DNA of 64,000 nucleotides from JAAURS01 sp044923475 (GTDB lineage Bacteria; Cyanobacteriota; Cyanobacteriia; Thermosynechococcales; Thermosynechococcaceae): the NCBI RefSeq assembly GCF_044923475.1, contig NZ_CP137338.1, positions 1,984,001-2,048,000 of the forward strand. The letters are read 5' to 3'. Each line of letters begins with the position of its first letter. The first letter of the stretch is position 1. Below the pieces are notes generated by a model. The model saw only the letters and a program-made list of their open reading frames with translations. It did not search any database and was not told the DNA's origin. Shown here piece after piece: positions 46,826-55,615 of this stretch. The translations under genes and the position numbers were made by a program.

Positions 46826-47482
46826 TTGGCGTTTCCCGCTCCCGTCGTTTGTTTGCTTACGGACGACGGTTCTGCGACAACCGCACGACTGGCAGACGCC
46901 CTCGCCCAGCAAGGTACGACGGTCGTCGTATTAAGTTTCCCCCTTGCGTTGGTTCCCCACCGCTCGTCTCTTCCAGAAGGTGCGGTTCGGGTCGAACTCG
47001 CAGACCTGACCGAAGCCCATCTCCAACACCAACTCGCAACCCTGATGTCAACCTACGGCCCTATCGATACCTTCATCCACCTGCATCCGCGATCGCCCCT
47101 ACTGTCAGGGGACGATCGCGCCTCTGCAAAGGCGGAAAAGACCCTTCTCCAGCAGGTCTTTCTGCTAGCGAAGCATCTGAAGCAGCCGCTCGCGACGGCG
47201 GCTCGGACCCGCCGCAGTTGCTTTCTGAGTGCGGCTTGGTTAGATGGAACTTTTGGGTTGAGCCGTCAGGGCGACTTTAGCGCGATCGCAGGGGGGGTAT
47301 TCGGGTTGACGAAGTCCCTCGCGCGCGAATGGCCTGCTGTGTTTTGTCGAGCCATCGATTTCAGTCCCGAGCTGGAGACCGATCGGGTCGCGCGCGCCAT
47401 CCTGGCCGAACTGCACGACCCCAACTTGGCGATCGCCGAGGTCGGTTACAGTGCTGCAGGGCGAGCGACCCTAACTTGCTAA
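46826..47482 (+). CDS. N-terminal (structural) half of a PfaA-type ketoreductase
   Basis: 218 residues from TTG 46826. It matches the non-catalytic Rossmann half that precedes the catalytic ketoreductase in PUFA synthases: VVCLLTDDGSATTARLADAL, IDTFIHLHPRSPL, LLQQVFLLAKHLKQPL, GGVFGLTKSLAREWPAVFCRAIDFSPEL and ILAELHDPNLAIAEVGY. It has no NADPH motif of its own. Coding text extends upstream of the TTG without a start codon, so it is likely the broken-off continuation of the KS-AT-ACP protein or is made by recoding. Downstream, the catalytic half begins in a third frame after 53 bases. Alone it should be inactive; it may pair with the catalytic half. Confidence 0.75.
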   Translation: MAFPAPVVCLLTDDGSATTARLADALAQQGTTVVVLSFPLALVPHRSSLPEGAVRVELADLTEAHLQHQLATLMSTYGPIDTFIHLHPRSPLLSGDDRASAKAEKTLLQQVFLLAKHLKQPLATAARTRRSCFLSAAWLDGTFGLSRQGDFSAIAGGVFGLTKSLAREWPAVFCRAIDFSPELETDRVARAILAELHDPNLAIAEVGYSAAGRATLTC

Positions 47483-47535
47483 GCACGCTTTCAGAACGCT
47501 TTCAGTCACTGGACGCAATGGATCGAGATTGATTT

Positions 47536-49416
47536 ATGACCTCCACCTTTAACATCGAACCCTCTTCTGTTTTTTTGGCCAGCGGCGGCGCTCGCGGCAT
47601 TACGGCCCAGTGCGCGATCCGTCTGGCCCAGGACTATGGAGGCCGCTGGATTTTATTGGGCCGCTCGGAGATCGCCGATTCGGAACCCGATTGGGCTGCG
47701 GGTTGCTTCGACGAGGCCGAACTGAAGAAACGGATTTTGGAACACTTTAGGGCACAAGGTCTCAAACCGACGCCCAAGGAAATCCAATCAAAATTTAAAG
47801 CAATTTCGAGCCGCAGGGAAATTCTCAATACCCTCAGAGAAATCGAGGCAGTGGGAGGGCAGGCAGAATATTTGAGCGCGGACGTGACCGATTTAGAATG
47901 CCTGCGCGCTCGAGTGGCTGCTGTCATCCATCGCTGGGGACCGATCTCGGGAATTTTGCACGGCGCTGGAAATCTGGCGGATAAGGCGATCGAAAAGAAG
48001 ACCGTCGAAGATTTCGAGACGGTCTATGCAGCCAAGGTACAGGGGTTGGAAAACCTATTGCAGTGCGTCCCCGCAGAGCAGCTCAATTATTTGGTGCTGT
48101 TTTCTTCCGTCGCGGGCTTTTACGGCAATGCCGGGCAGACGGATTATGCGATCGCCAACGAAATTCTCAACAAATCGGCCCATCGGCTGAAGGGGCAGCA
48201 TCCAAACTGTCACGTCGTGGCCATCAACTGGGGACCCTGGGACAGCGGCATGGTGACACCAGAACTCAAAAAAATCTACGCCGAACATAATGTTGAGGTC
48301 ATTCCAGTGGCAGCAGGGACTCAACTGCTTTTTCAGGAGTTGAGCGGCCACAATTGCGACATTGCTCAGGTCGTCATCGGGAATCCCTTACCCTGCCCTC
48401 AGCGCGCGCCAGAACCCGAATTGCAGACCTATCGAATCCGCCGACATCTCACACTCGCAGACAATCCGTTTCTGTTCGATCACGAAATTGCGGGTTACCC
48501 AGTGCTTCCCGCAACTTGCGCAATGGCCTGGATGATTAATGCCTGCGAGCAGCGCTATCCCAGCTATCGATTTTTTAGCTGCAAAAATTTCAAAATTTTA
48601 AAAGGAATTCCCTTCGACCAAACTCTGGCCGATGAATATATTTTAGATCTCAAAGAAATTGCTAAAACTGACACTCAATTCATAGAATTTGAAGCCAAAA
48701 TTTGGAGCAAAACGACTGCTGGTAAAACTCACTATCATTACACTAGTCAAATTCAGTTGCTGAAACAGGGTTTGGTTGCTCCCACCGAAACCCTGTATGA
48801 ACAGTTGCATTCCCCACTGCATTCGCCCCCCCAACCCCCCAATTCTGGGGGGAGATCGACCCGAGATGTTGGATTTCTCCCCCCAGAATTGGGGGGCTGG
48901 GGGGGCCAGTGTAATGTCTTCAACACCGATGAAGGCTTGAATCTTACTCCCGATCGGTTGCTTGAAATCCCCATTGAATCCTTCTACCGCACGGGAGACT
49001 CGGGCTTATTTCACGGCCCCGCATTTCAGGGCATCGATCGCATTATCCACATCGACCTGGAAGGCATTACCGCCCAAGCAACCTGGAAAAGCCTTGCGGA
49101 ACGCGAACAGGGACAGTTCCCTATTCAAACGGTCAACCCCTACATTGTTGACCTCAGCATGCATCCGCTCTGGGTTTGGACGCAGCATTTCCACCAAAAA
49201 GCGTGCTTGCCTGCCGAGGTGGGACAGTACGAGCAGTTTGCAGAAATCCCAACTGACAACCCCTTTTTTGTGACGACAAAAATCAAAGCGCTGACCGAAA
49301 CCAGCGCAACGGTCAATCTGACGATCCATGACGGCAAAAGTTTAATTTACGCGCGCATGACTGGTGCTAAGGCCACGCTGATAAAGATGAATTTATTGCG
49401 TCAAAAGCAATCTTGA
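47536..49416 (+). CDS. Catalytic ketoreductase + hot-dog dehydratase protein (HglD/PfaA C-terminal-like)
   Basis: 626 residues. The N-terminal part is an SDR ketoreductase: NADPH loop SGGARGITA at 16-24, ILLGRSE, ADVTD, GILHGAGNLADK, and catalytic Ser and Tyr204 in FSSVAGFYGNAGQTDYAIAN. It reduces beta-keto groups on the ACP-bound chain. From about 295, TLADNPFLFDHEIAGYPVLP is a double-hot-dog PKS dehydratase with His in FDH and the GYPVLP motif; GLFHGPAFQGIDRI follows later. Between these two dehydratase halves, residues about 424-461 (LHSPLHSPPQPPNSGGR...) are encoded by an inserted palindromic repeat. The start is ATG 47536, with only a weak GAG ribosome binding site. The preceding frame carries the other half of this ketoreductase. 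Confidence 0.88.
   Translation: MTSTFNIEPSSVFLASGGARGITAQCAIRLAQDYGGRWILLGRSEIADSEPDWAAGCFDEAELKKRILEHFRAQGLKPTPKEIQSKFKAISSRREILNTLREIEAVGGQAEYLSADVTDLECLRARVAAVIHRWGPISGILHGAGNLADKAIEKKTVEDFETVYAAKVQGLENLLQCVPAEQLNYLVLFSSVAGFYGNAGQTDYAIANEILNKSAHRLKGQHPNCHVVAINWGPWDSGMVTPELKKIYAEHNVEVIPVAAGTQLLFQELSGHNCDIAQVVIGNPLPCPQRAPEPELQTYRIRRHLTLADNPFLFDHEIAGYPVLPATCAMAWMINACEQRYPSYRFFSCKNFKILKGIPFDQTLADEYILDLKEIAKTDTQFIEFEAKIWSKTTAGKTHYHYTSQIQLLKQGLVAPTETLYEQLHSPLHSPPQPPNSGGRSTRDVGFLPPELGGWGGQCNVFNTDEGLNLTPDRLLEIPIESFYRTGDSGLFHGPAFQGIDRIIHIDLEGITAQATWKSLAEREQGQFPIQTVNPYIVDLSMHPLWVWTQHFHQKACLPAEVGQYEQFAEIPTDNPFFVTTKIKALTETSATVNLTIHDGKSLIYARMTGAKATLIKMNLLRQKQS
48806..48918 (+). repeat. Palindromic G/C-run repeat inside a coding sequence, copy 1
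   Basis: Same element as at 18004-18121: TGCATTCG, C-runs, CCCCCCAATTCTGGGGGGAGA, then the inverted TCTCCCCCCAGAATTGGGGGG, a G-run and CCAGTGTAATGTCT. It is read through in frame as part of the ketoreductase-dehydratase protein, giving peptide PPQPPNSGGR and FLPPELGGWGGQC. No stop or frame loss results. Confidence 0.9.
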
Positions 49417-49479
49417 ACATTCTCGCTATAAAATTCTCGCTATTTTATAAATTTTATTTAGAAATTGAAGGGAAAAATC

Positions 49480-52400
49480 GTGGAGAAGTTGGCAATTATC
49501 GGCATGGATGCGGCGTTCGGAGCTTTTCGCACTTTGGATGCCCTCGAGCGCAGCATTCATTGCGGAACGCAGCATTTTGTTCCTTTTCCGTCCCACCGCT
49601 GTCAAGATGCAAAAGATTGGCAGCGGTCTTCCTTATGTTCTGACGTTGAAAGCGGCGATCGCCCTGAGGGAGCCTACCTCGACCGCGCCGATATCGACCT
49701 GTTCGGGTTTGCGGCGCGATCGAGCGATCTGCTTGAATTCTCGCCTTCGCAAAAATTGCTGCTCGAGGTTGCCGAAGCAGCCTTAAAAGATGCGGGTATC
49801 GGTCGGGGGAAAACGGTTGCCATTCTGATTTCAGCCGAACATCAGCCGATGGTGCCGATCGCGCCAGATCGAGACGATCGCGCCTATGTCGACGCGATCG
49901 CCAAGACGCTAGCCCAGCGCATTGCCGCGAGGTGGGGCTTGACTTGCCCGGATTTTACCCTCATCGCAGGCGAAAGCTCGACCTTTAAGGCGCTAGAACT
50001 CGCCCAAACCCTCCTGCACTCTGCCCAAGCCGATGCGGTGCTGATCGGCGCGGTCGATTTATTGGACGGCATCGAGCCGAATCCAGTACGTTCCGCCACC
50101 GCCGCCACCGATCCGGGCGCGCGCACGCTCAGCTACGACCGCAATGCCCGCAGCGTTGCTCCGGGAGAGGGTGCGGGCGCGGTGGTGCTGAAGCGCCTCG
50201 ACAAAGCCCGAGCGGACCGCGATCGAATTTACGCGGCGATCGAGACGATCGCCTGCGTGCAGGGAAGCGCTACAGCTCGATCGGAGGCGATTGCCCAGGT
50301 CTGTCGCATTGCCTTCGAGCAGGCGGATATCAAACCCGAACAGATCGGTTACGTGGAAGTGGTCGGGAGCGGCATCGAAGCCGAGGATATTGCGGAGATT
50401 CGAGGGCTGACCGCAGCGTATCGCACGACCTCACCCCAGCTCAGCTGTGCGGTCGGCAGTGTTAAGGCAAATATCGGCCATACCCGCACGGCTTCGGGAA
50501 TCGCGAGCGCGATCAAAACGGCGCTTTGCCTGTACCATCAATACCTTCCCGTTACCCCTCAATGGACCGCGCCCAAACAGCCGGAATTGTGGGAATCCAG
50601 TCCGTTTTACATTCCGACGCGTTCTAGACTCTGGTTGATTCCGCCCAATGCTTCGCGTCGCACTGCTGCCATCAACGGCATCGGCCAAGACAACAGCTAC
50701 GCCCATATCTTGCTGTCGGAAGAACCCAGCGCGAAGGATCTGCGGAGTCCTTATCTAGAACAAATGCCGCTGCACTTATTCCCGCTGGCCGGGGGCGATC
50801 GCTCGGCCTTGCTCGCGCAACTCGAAACCCTGAGCGCTGCGGTCGAGAATGCCGACTCCCTGACTCAAGCTGCCAGTCAAGCGTTCGATCGATTTCGGCA
50901 GCAATCTCAAGCGCCCTACGCAATCGCCATCTTGGGACGCGATAAAGCCGAAATCTGCCGCGAAATTCAACGTGCGCAAACCGGGATTCCCCAAGCTTTT
51001 GACAAAGGCAGCGAATGGAAGACACCGCTGGGCAGCTACTTTAGTCCCAATCCCCAGGGACAGCGCGGGGGCGTTGCCTTTGTCTATCCCGGCGCGTTTA
51101 CCTCCTACATGGGATTGATCGACAGTATCAACCGACTGTTTCCGCGAGTAATGGATTCCTTGGCGGTTTTTAATGCGAGCGATCGCATGCGACAGTTGAT
51201 GGATATTGCGACCCAGGAAGTCTATCCCAGAACCCGCGAGAAACTAACTGCGCGGCAAATGGAGCAGTTGGAACTGAAACTCCAAGATGATGCCACGACG
51301 ATGTTGCTCTTCGGCACGGGTGCGGCGGTCTTTTTTACGACGATTTTGCGGGAGTATTTTCGCCTCGAACCCCAGTCAGTTTTTGGCTATAGCTTGGGGG
51401 AATTCAGCATGATGTACGCGCTCCAAGTTTGGTCGAGCGCTGACGAAATTGCCGAACGCCTCCATCGCTCGCCGCTGTTTAAAACCCGCTTGTCTGGCCC
51501 GAAGGAAACCGTGCGCGAGTTTTGGGGACTGCCTCTGGAGGAAACGCCGCACCAGAAAGAGTTTTGGGGCACCTACGTCCTCCTCGCCGAACCGACTGCG
51601 GTCCGGGAGGCGATAGCTGCGCACCAAGAGTCCGCGTCCGAACCAAAAGTCTATTTAACTCACATCAATACCCCCACTGAGGTGGTCGTTGCTGGAGATG
51701 ACGAAGCTTGCCAGCGCGTCATTAAAGCGCTCAATTGCGACTATTTCCCAGCGCCTTCCAAGCACGTCCTCCACTGTGAGGCCATGAGTTCGGAATTTTC
51801 CGAACTGTCGGACTGGTTTACCTTACCCCTACAGCCAGTCCCCCAGCTCTCGTTTTATACGGCGGCGACCTACGGGCAGACCTGCTTGGATAGCTCGGCG
51901 ATCGCCAAGAGCATCGCTCAAGCCCTCTGCCAGCCCTTAGATTTTCCGCGTTTGATCCGCCAAGTCTACGACGATGGCGCTCGGGTCTTTATCGAACTCG
52001 GGCCTGGGGGCACTTGCTCGCGGTGGATCCGCGAGACCCTGAAGCAGGAAGACCACGCCGCTATTACCTTCAACACCCGAGGCGTTGACGACCACACCTC
52101 TACCCTGAGGGCATTGGCCAAACTCGTCAGCCATCGCGTTTCCCTGGACTTGGCTTGTCTGTACGAACCGCTTGCACAACCCCACCCCATCCCCGAGAAA
52201 ATCCTGGTTGAAGCAGGTACTTCGGGTCGACAATCCTCCCCTGGGTTACCCTCCCCACGAAAGCCATCGTTGCCGCCTAAATTTCCTGTCCGAGGAGACT
52301 TAGTTTTCAGAACTCCTGCACGGCAAAGTACAAAACAAGTCCATGCCAAGACTTCAAATTTTTCGACGGCAGGCGCGCCGTCGGTGTCCACCGAAACCCT

Positions 52401-53931
52401 GACCAAAGCATCTGAAAACCTGCATTCCTCTCTGCATTCGCCCCCCCGACCCCCCAATTCTGGGGGGAGATCGACCCAAGATTTCGGATTTCTCCCCCCA
52501 GAATTGGGAAGTCACTTCCGTGGGCGGGTTCCCCGACTTGAGGAAAGTGGCGTGGGCTGGGGGGGCCAGTGTAATGCCTCAGGACACCGTCATCCCCATG
52601 CTTCTTTTTTAGACTTGCGGCAGGAATCCTTGCGGCAAATGGGTCAACTGATCGAACGACAAATGGCAACGGCCAAAACCCTGTTGTTGGACGCACCCCC
52701 CGCACCCAACCCGTCCCCGACGGTTCTGCGCCCCGCTCAAAGTCCCGCTGTCCTAGACGAAGCGGCAGTCCTGGAATTTGCAACGGGAACCTTGGCGTCT
52801 GTCTTCGGTCCAAGCTATGGCGAAGCCGATACCTACCCCAAGCGCCTTCGCCTGCCAATGCCGCCCTATTTATTCGTCAGTCGGGTAACGCAGTTGCATG
52901 CCGAGCGGGGACGGTTCGAACCGTGCAGTATCGAGACGGAATACGACATTCCCGCCGATGCGTGGTATGCCGTAGATGGTCGAGTTCCCGCGTCAATTTT
53001 TGTCGAGGCCTATCAGAGCATCATCCTGTTGCTCAGCTATTTGGGCGTCGATTTTGAGGCGAAGGGAGCGCAAGCCTTCCGCGCCCTAGACACCACCCTA
53101 GAATTTTTAGGCGACCCGCCCCGCGCTGGGGAAACCTTTCGGTGCTGGGTTCGGATTCGTTCCTTTACCCGCAGTAGCGGCATGCTCCTGTGCTTTTACG
53201 ACTGCGAGTACTTTGCGGGCGATAGCTACGCACCAAGAGTCCGCAAATTCCTGACCGTCCAGGCCGGCGCGGGTATGTTTCCCGAGCAAACCCTCAAGAA
53301 GTCGGCGGGCATCTCCCTGCCTAAATTGGCACTGGCAGCCCGCAAAAATCCGCAAAAACCGCAATTTACGCCCCTATTGACCTGTCCTAAAGTGTCCTTT
53401 CACGAGCGAGATTTGCTCCGGCTTGGAACGGGCGATCTGGCCGCCTGCTTTGGCGAAACCTATGCCGCCAGCCAGCAGCAGAATCCATCGTTGCGATTGC
53501 CAGCTTCGGCCTTTCGCGCGATCGACCGAATTCTGGCGGTCAGCCCTAAGGGCGGTACGTGGGGGTTGGGAATGCTCGTGGCAGAAAAAGATTTGCATCC
53601 AGAGCATTGGTATTTCAACTGCCACTTCAAAGACGATTACTGCATGCCCGGAACCGCCATCGGCGAAGGAGCAATGCAATTGTTGCAATTTTATGGGTTG
53701 TTTCTGGGGCTGCAAGTTCGTACCCGCCAAGGGCAATTTCGCCCCATCCCGCACCTCATCCAAACCACTCGCAGTCGCGGGCAAGTCGTTCCCCTGCATG
53801 GCAAGTTGATTTACCAGCTAGAAGTGTTTGAAATCGGTCTCGAACCGACGCCTTTTCTCAAGGCCAAAGCGTTCGTCAAGCTGAGAGATAAGACCATTGC
53901 ATCGATCGAAAATCTGGGAGTTCAGTTATGA
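49480..53931 (+). CDS. PfaB/PfaC-like protein: inactive KS, AT and two FabA-type dehydratases
   Basis: About 1483 residues. Residues 1-425 have a ketosynthase fold, but the active Cys is replaced: AGESST stands where DAACASS is expected, giving Glu for Cys. The first active-site His is also lost (VVGSGI for AHGTGT), while NIGHT keeps the second. This is a chain-length-factor or PfaB-type KS. An AT domain at about 525-890 keeps the nucleophile in GYSLGEFSM and IELGPGG. After a Pro/Ser linker that contains a palindromic repeat (about 981-1033) come two FabA-like dehydratases from about 1085: FATGTLASVFG with PADAWYAVDGRVP, then HFKDDYCMPG with its His intact. GTG 49480, 8 bases after GAAGGGA, is the preferred start; TTG 49465 is also open. 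The stop overlaps the next gene by 4 bases. Confidence 0.88.
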   Translation: MEKLAIIGMDAAFGAFRTLDALERSIHCGTQHFVPFPSHRCQDAKDWQRSSLCSDVESGDRPEGAYLDRADIDLFGFAARSSDLLEFSPSQKLLLEVAEAALKDAGIGRGKTVAILISAEHQPMVPIAPDRDDRAYVDAIAKTLAQRIAARWGLTCPDFTLIAGESSTFKALELAQTLLHSAQADAVLIGAVDLLDGIEPNPVRSATAATDPGARTLSYDRNARSVAPGEGAGAVVLKRLDKARADRDRIYAAIETIACVQGSATARSEAIAQVCRIAFEQADIKPEQIGYVEVVGSGIEAEDIAEIRGLTAAYRTTSPQLSCAVGSVKANIGHTRTASGIASAIKTALCLYHQYLPVTPQWTAPKQPELWESSPFYIPTRSRLWLIPPNASRRTAAINGIGQDNSYAHILLSEEPSAKDLRSPYLEQMPLHLFPLAGGDRSALLAQLETLSAAVENADSLTQAASQAFDRFRQQSQAPYAIAILGRDKAEICREIQRAQTGIPQAFDKGSEWKTPLGSYFSPNPQGQRGGVAFVYPGAFTSYMGLIDSINRLFPRVMDSLAVFNASDRMRQLMDIATQEVYPRTREKLTARQMEQLELKLQDDATTMLLFGTGAAVFFTTILREYFRLEPQSVFGYSLGEFSMMYALQVWSSADEIAERLHRSPLFKTRLSGPKETVREFWGLPLEETPHQKEFWGTYVLLAEPTAVREAIAAHQESASEPKVYLTHINTPTEVVVAGDDEACQRVIKALNCDYFPAPSKHVLHCEAMSSEFSELSDWFTLPLQPVPQLSFYTAATYGQTCLDSSAIAKSIAQALCQPLDFPRLIRQVYDDGARVFIELGPGGTCSRWIRETLKQEDHAAITFNTRGVDDHTSTLRALAKLVSHRVSLDLACLYEPLAQPHPIPEKILVEAGTSGRQSSPGLPSPRKPSLPPKFPVRGDLVFRTPARQSTKQVHAKTSNFSTAGAPSVSTETLTKASENLHSSLHSPPRPPNSGGRSTQDFGFLPPELGSHFRGRVPRLEESGVGWGGQCNASGHRHPHASFLDLRQESLRQMGQLIERQMATAKTLLLDAPPAPNPSPTVLRPAQSPAVLDEAAVLEFATGTLASVFGPSYGEADTYPKRLRLPMPPYLFVSRVTQLHAERGRFEPCSIETEYDIPADAWYAVDGRVPASIFVEAYQSIILLLSYLGVDFEAKGAQAFRALDTTLEFLGDPPRAGETFRCWVRIRSFTRSSGMLLCFYDCEYFAGDSYAPRVRKFLTVQAGAGMFPEQTLKKSAGISLPKLALAARKNPQKPQFTPLLTCPKVSFHERDLLRLGTGDLAACFGETYAASQQQNPSLRLPASAFRAIDRILAVSPKGGTWGLGMLVAEKDLHPEHWYFNCHFKDDYCMPGTAIGEGAMQLLQFYGLFLGLQVRTRQGQFRPIPHLIQTTRSRGQVVPLHGKLIYQLEVFEIGLEPTPFLKAKAFVKLRDKTIASIENLGVQL
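52421..52576 (+). repeat. Palindromic G/C-run repeat inside a coding sequence, copy 2, with nested insertion
   Basis: Second in-gene copy of the element. Compared with copy 1 it carries an extra 45 bp at 52509-52553, inserted within the right arm (GAATTGGG then GGGCTGGGGGG on either side rejoin exactly). The insert itself is a partial inverted repeat (CACTTCC...GGAAAGTG). 45 is a multiple of three, so the frame is kept and 15 residues are added. Confidence 0.9.
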
Positions 53932-55604
53932 GAGAAGGCAGCATGACGAGTATTACAGGCCCGATCCGGCGCGATCGCCCCTCTACCGTTCCCGCCGATC
54001 TAAACCGCAATGCGGCTAGCAAAACCGATCCGGCTTGGACAGATCCCGCGCAACAGATCGCCTTCGATCCAGCAGGGATTCAAGCAAAATTAATGCGTTT
54101 AGAATTGCCTTGCCACTTGGTTGAGGTGGATGGACGCTTGGGCATCACCCATGACAAAGTGTTTTCGCCCCCGGCAAGATCGGTCGAGACTCTGGCCAGC
54201 TTGCCGCCTTTGCTGCCCCAACAACTGGGCGATCCGACATTTCAAACCTTTCACGGGGTGAAATATGCCTATGCCACTGGCGCAATGGCCGGCGGCATCG
54301 CCAGTGCCGACTTAGTCATCGCCCTCGGCAAAGAGAAGATTTTAAGTTCCTTCGGGGCGGGCGGCCTACCGCCAAACCGGATCGAAGCAGCCATTCATCG
54401 GATCCAGCAGGCGCTCCCGGTCGGCCCTTACGCTTTTAATTTGATTCACAGTCCCAACGATCCGGCAATGGAACGGCGCGCGGTCGATTTCTACATCAAC
54501 AATGGCGTGAAAACCGTAGAAGCTTCCGCTTTTCTGGACTTGACGCCCAACATTGTCCGCTACCGGGCCGCAGGACTCAGCCTCGATAGCGCAAACCGCA
54601 TTCAAATGCGCCATAAAGTTATCGCTAAAGTCTCGCGCCGCGAAGTTGCGGCGAAGTTCCTCCAACCCGCTCCAGCCAAAATCCTGCGGGAGTTGGTCGG
54701 GCAGGGACTCATCACCGAACAACAGGCCGCTCTTGCCGAACGAGTCCCGATGGCTGACGATCTCACCGTCGAAGCGGATTCCGGCGGCCATACCGATAAC
54801 CGACCGCTGGTCTGCTTGCTTCCGTCTCTGATCGCGCTGCGCGACGAGATTCAAGCAAAGTACGCCTATGCCAACCCAGTGCGCGTTGGGGTTGCGGGCG
54901 GTATCGGCACGCCGCAATCCGTCCTAGCTGCGTTCGTGATGGGGGCGGCCTACGTGGTCACAGGCTCGATCAATCAGGCTTGCGTGGAATCGGCAGCCTC
55001 CGACCACACGAAAAAACTCCTCGCACAAGCGGAAATGCCCGATGTAATGATGGCTCCGGCGGCAGACATGTTTGAGATGGGCGTAAAACTGCAAGTTCTC
55101 AAGCGGGGCACGCTTTTCCCGGTGCGGGCGCAGAAACTCTACGAACTTTACAAAACCTACGACTCCATTGAAGCCATTCCGACTAAAGAGCGAGAGCAAT
55201 TAGAAAAACAGATTTTCAAGAAAGAACTAGACGCCATTTGGGAAGAAACGGTTGCCTTCTTCCAGCAGCGCGATCCAGAACAGTTGGAACGGGCGATCGC
55301 CAATCCCAAGCGCAAGATGGCCCTGATCTTTCGCTGGTATCTGGGGCTATCTTCCCGCTGGTCCAATACCGGAGAGCAGGGACGAGAAATCGACTACCAA
55401 ATCTGGTGCGGCCCAGCCATGGGCGCATTCAACGACTGGGCGCGCGGCACCTACCTCGCCGAACCCCAAAATCGCCGCGTCGCCGACATTGCCGACCACC
55501 TGATGGCCGGGGCTGCATTTTTATATCGCCTTCAAAGTCTGAGTCTTCAGGGGTTGCATTTACCCGCATCCTACTGCCAATACCGTCCGGCACCCTTTGT
55601 CTGA
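53928..55604 (+). CDS. PfaD-like flavin-dependent enoyl reductase
   Basis: 558 residues of the PfaD/2-nitropropane-dioxygenase-like FMN family that provides trans-acting enoyl reduction in PUFA and heterocyst-glycolipid synthases. Blocks seen are KYAYATGAMAGGIASADLV near 110, SFGAGGLPPNRIEAAI, NLIHSPNDPAMERRAVDFY, and VEADSGGHTDNRPL with the FMN-site His near 286. VRVGVAGGIGTPQSVLAAFVMGAAYVVTGSINQA binds the flavin phosphate. The C-terminal helical region ends normally. It starts with ATG inside the upstream stop (ATGA overlap), so the two proteins are made together. A second ATG at 53943 is possible. Confidence 0.94.
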   Translation: MREGSMTSITGPIRRDRPSTVPADLNRNAASKTDPAWTDPAQQIAFDPAGIQAKLMRLELPCHLVEVDGRLGITHDKVFSPPARSVETLASLPPLLPQQLGDPTFQTFHGVKYAYATGAMAGGIASADLVIALGKEKILSSFGAGGLPPNRIEAAIHRIQQALPVGPYAFNLIHSPNDPAMERRAVDFYINNGVKTVEASAFLDLTPNIVRYRAAGLSLDSANRIQMRHKVIAKVSRREVAAKFLQPAPAKILRELVGQGLITEQQAALAERVPMADDLTVEADSGGHTDNRPLVCLLPSLIALRDEIQAKYAYANPVRVGVAGGIGTPQSVLAAFVMGAAYVVTGSINQACVESAASDHTKKLLAQAEMPDVMMAPAADMFEMGVKLQVLKRGTLFPVRAQKLYELYKTYDSIEAIPTKEREQLEKQIFKKELDAIWEETVAFFQQRDPEQLERAIANPKRKMALIFRWYLGLSSRWSNTGEQGREIDYQIWCGPAMGAFNDWARGTYLAEPQNRRVADIADHLMAGAAFLYRLQSLSLQGLHLPASYCQYRPAPFV

Positions 55605-55615
55605 GGAGTTGTCAA

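Noticed and set aside
46750..47280. 176-residue plus-strand frame over the PKS-ketoreductase junction
   Set aside because: It is rich in Arg/Pro/Ser with no motifs, while another frame over the same bases encodes recognisable ketoreductase text.
55238..55615. Upstream open extension of the family-2 glycosyltransferase frame
   Set aside because: It overlaps the PfaD-like gene in another frame and has shadow-like composition; a good ribosome binding site and ATG at 55616 give the natural start.
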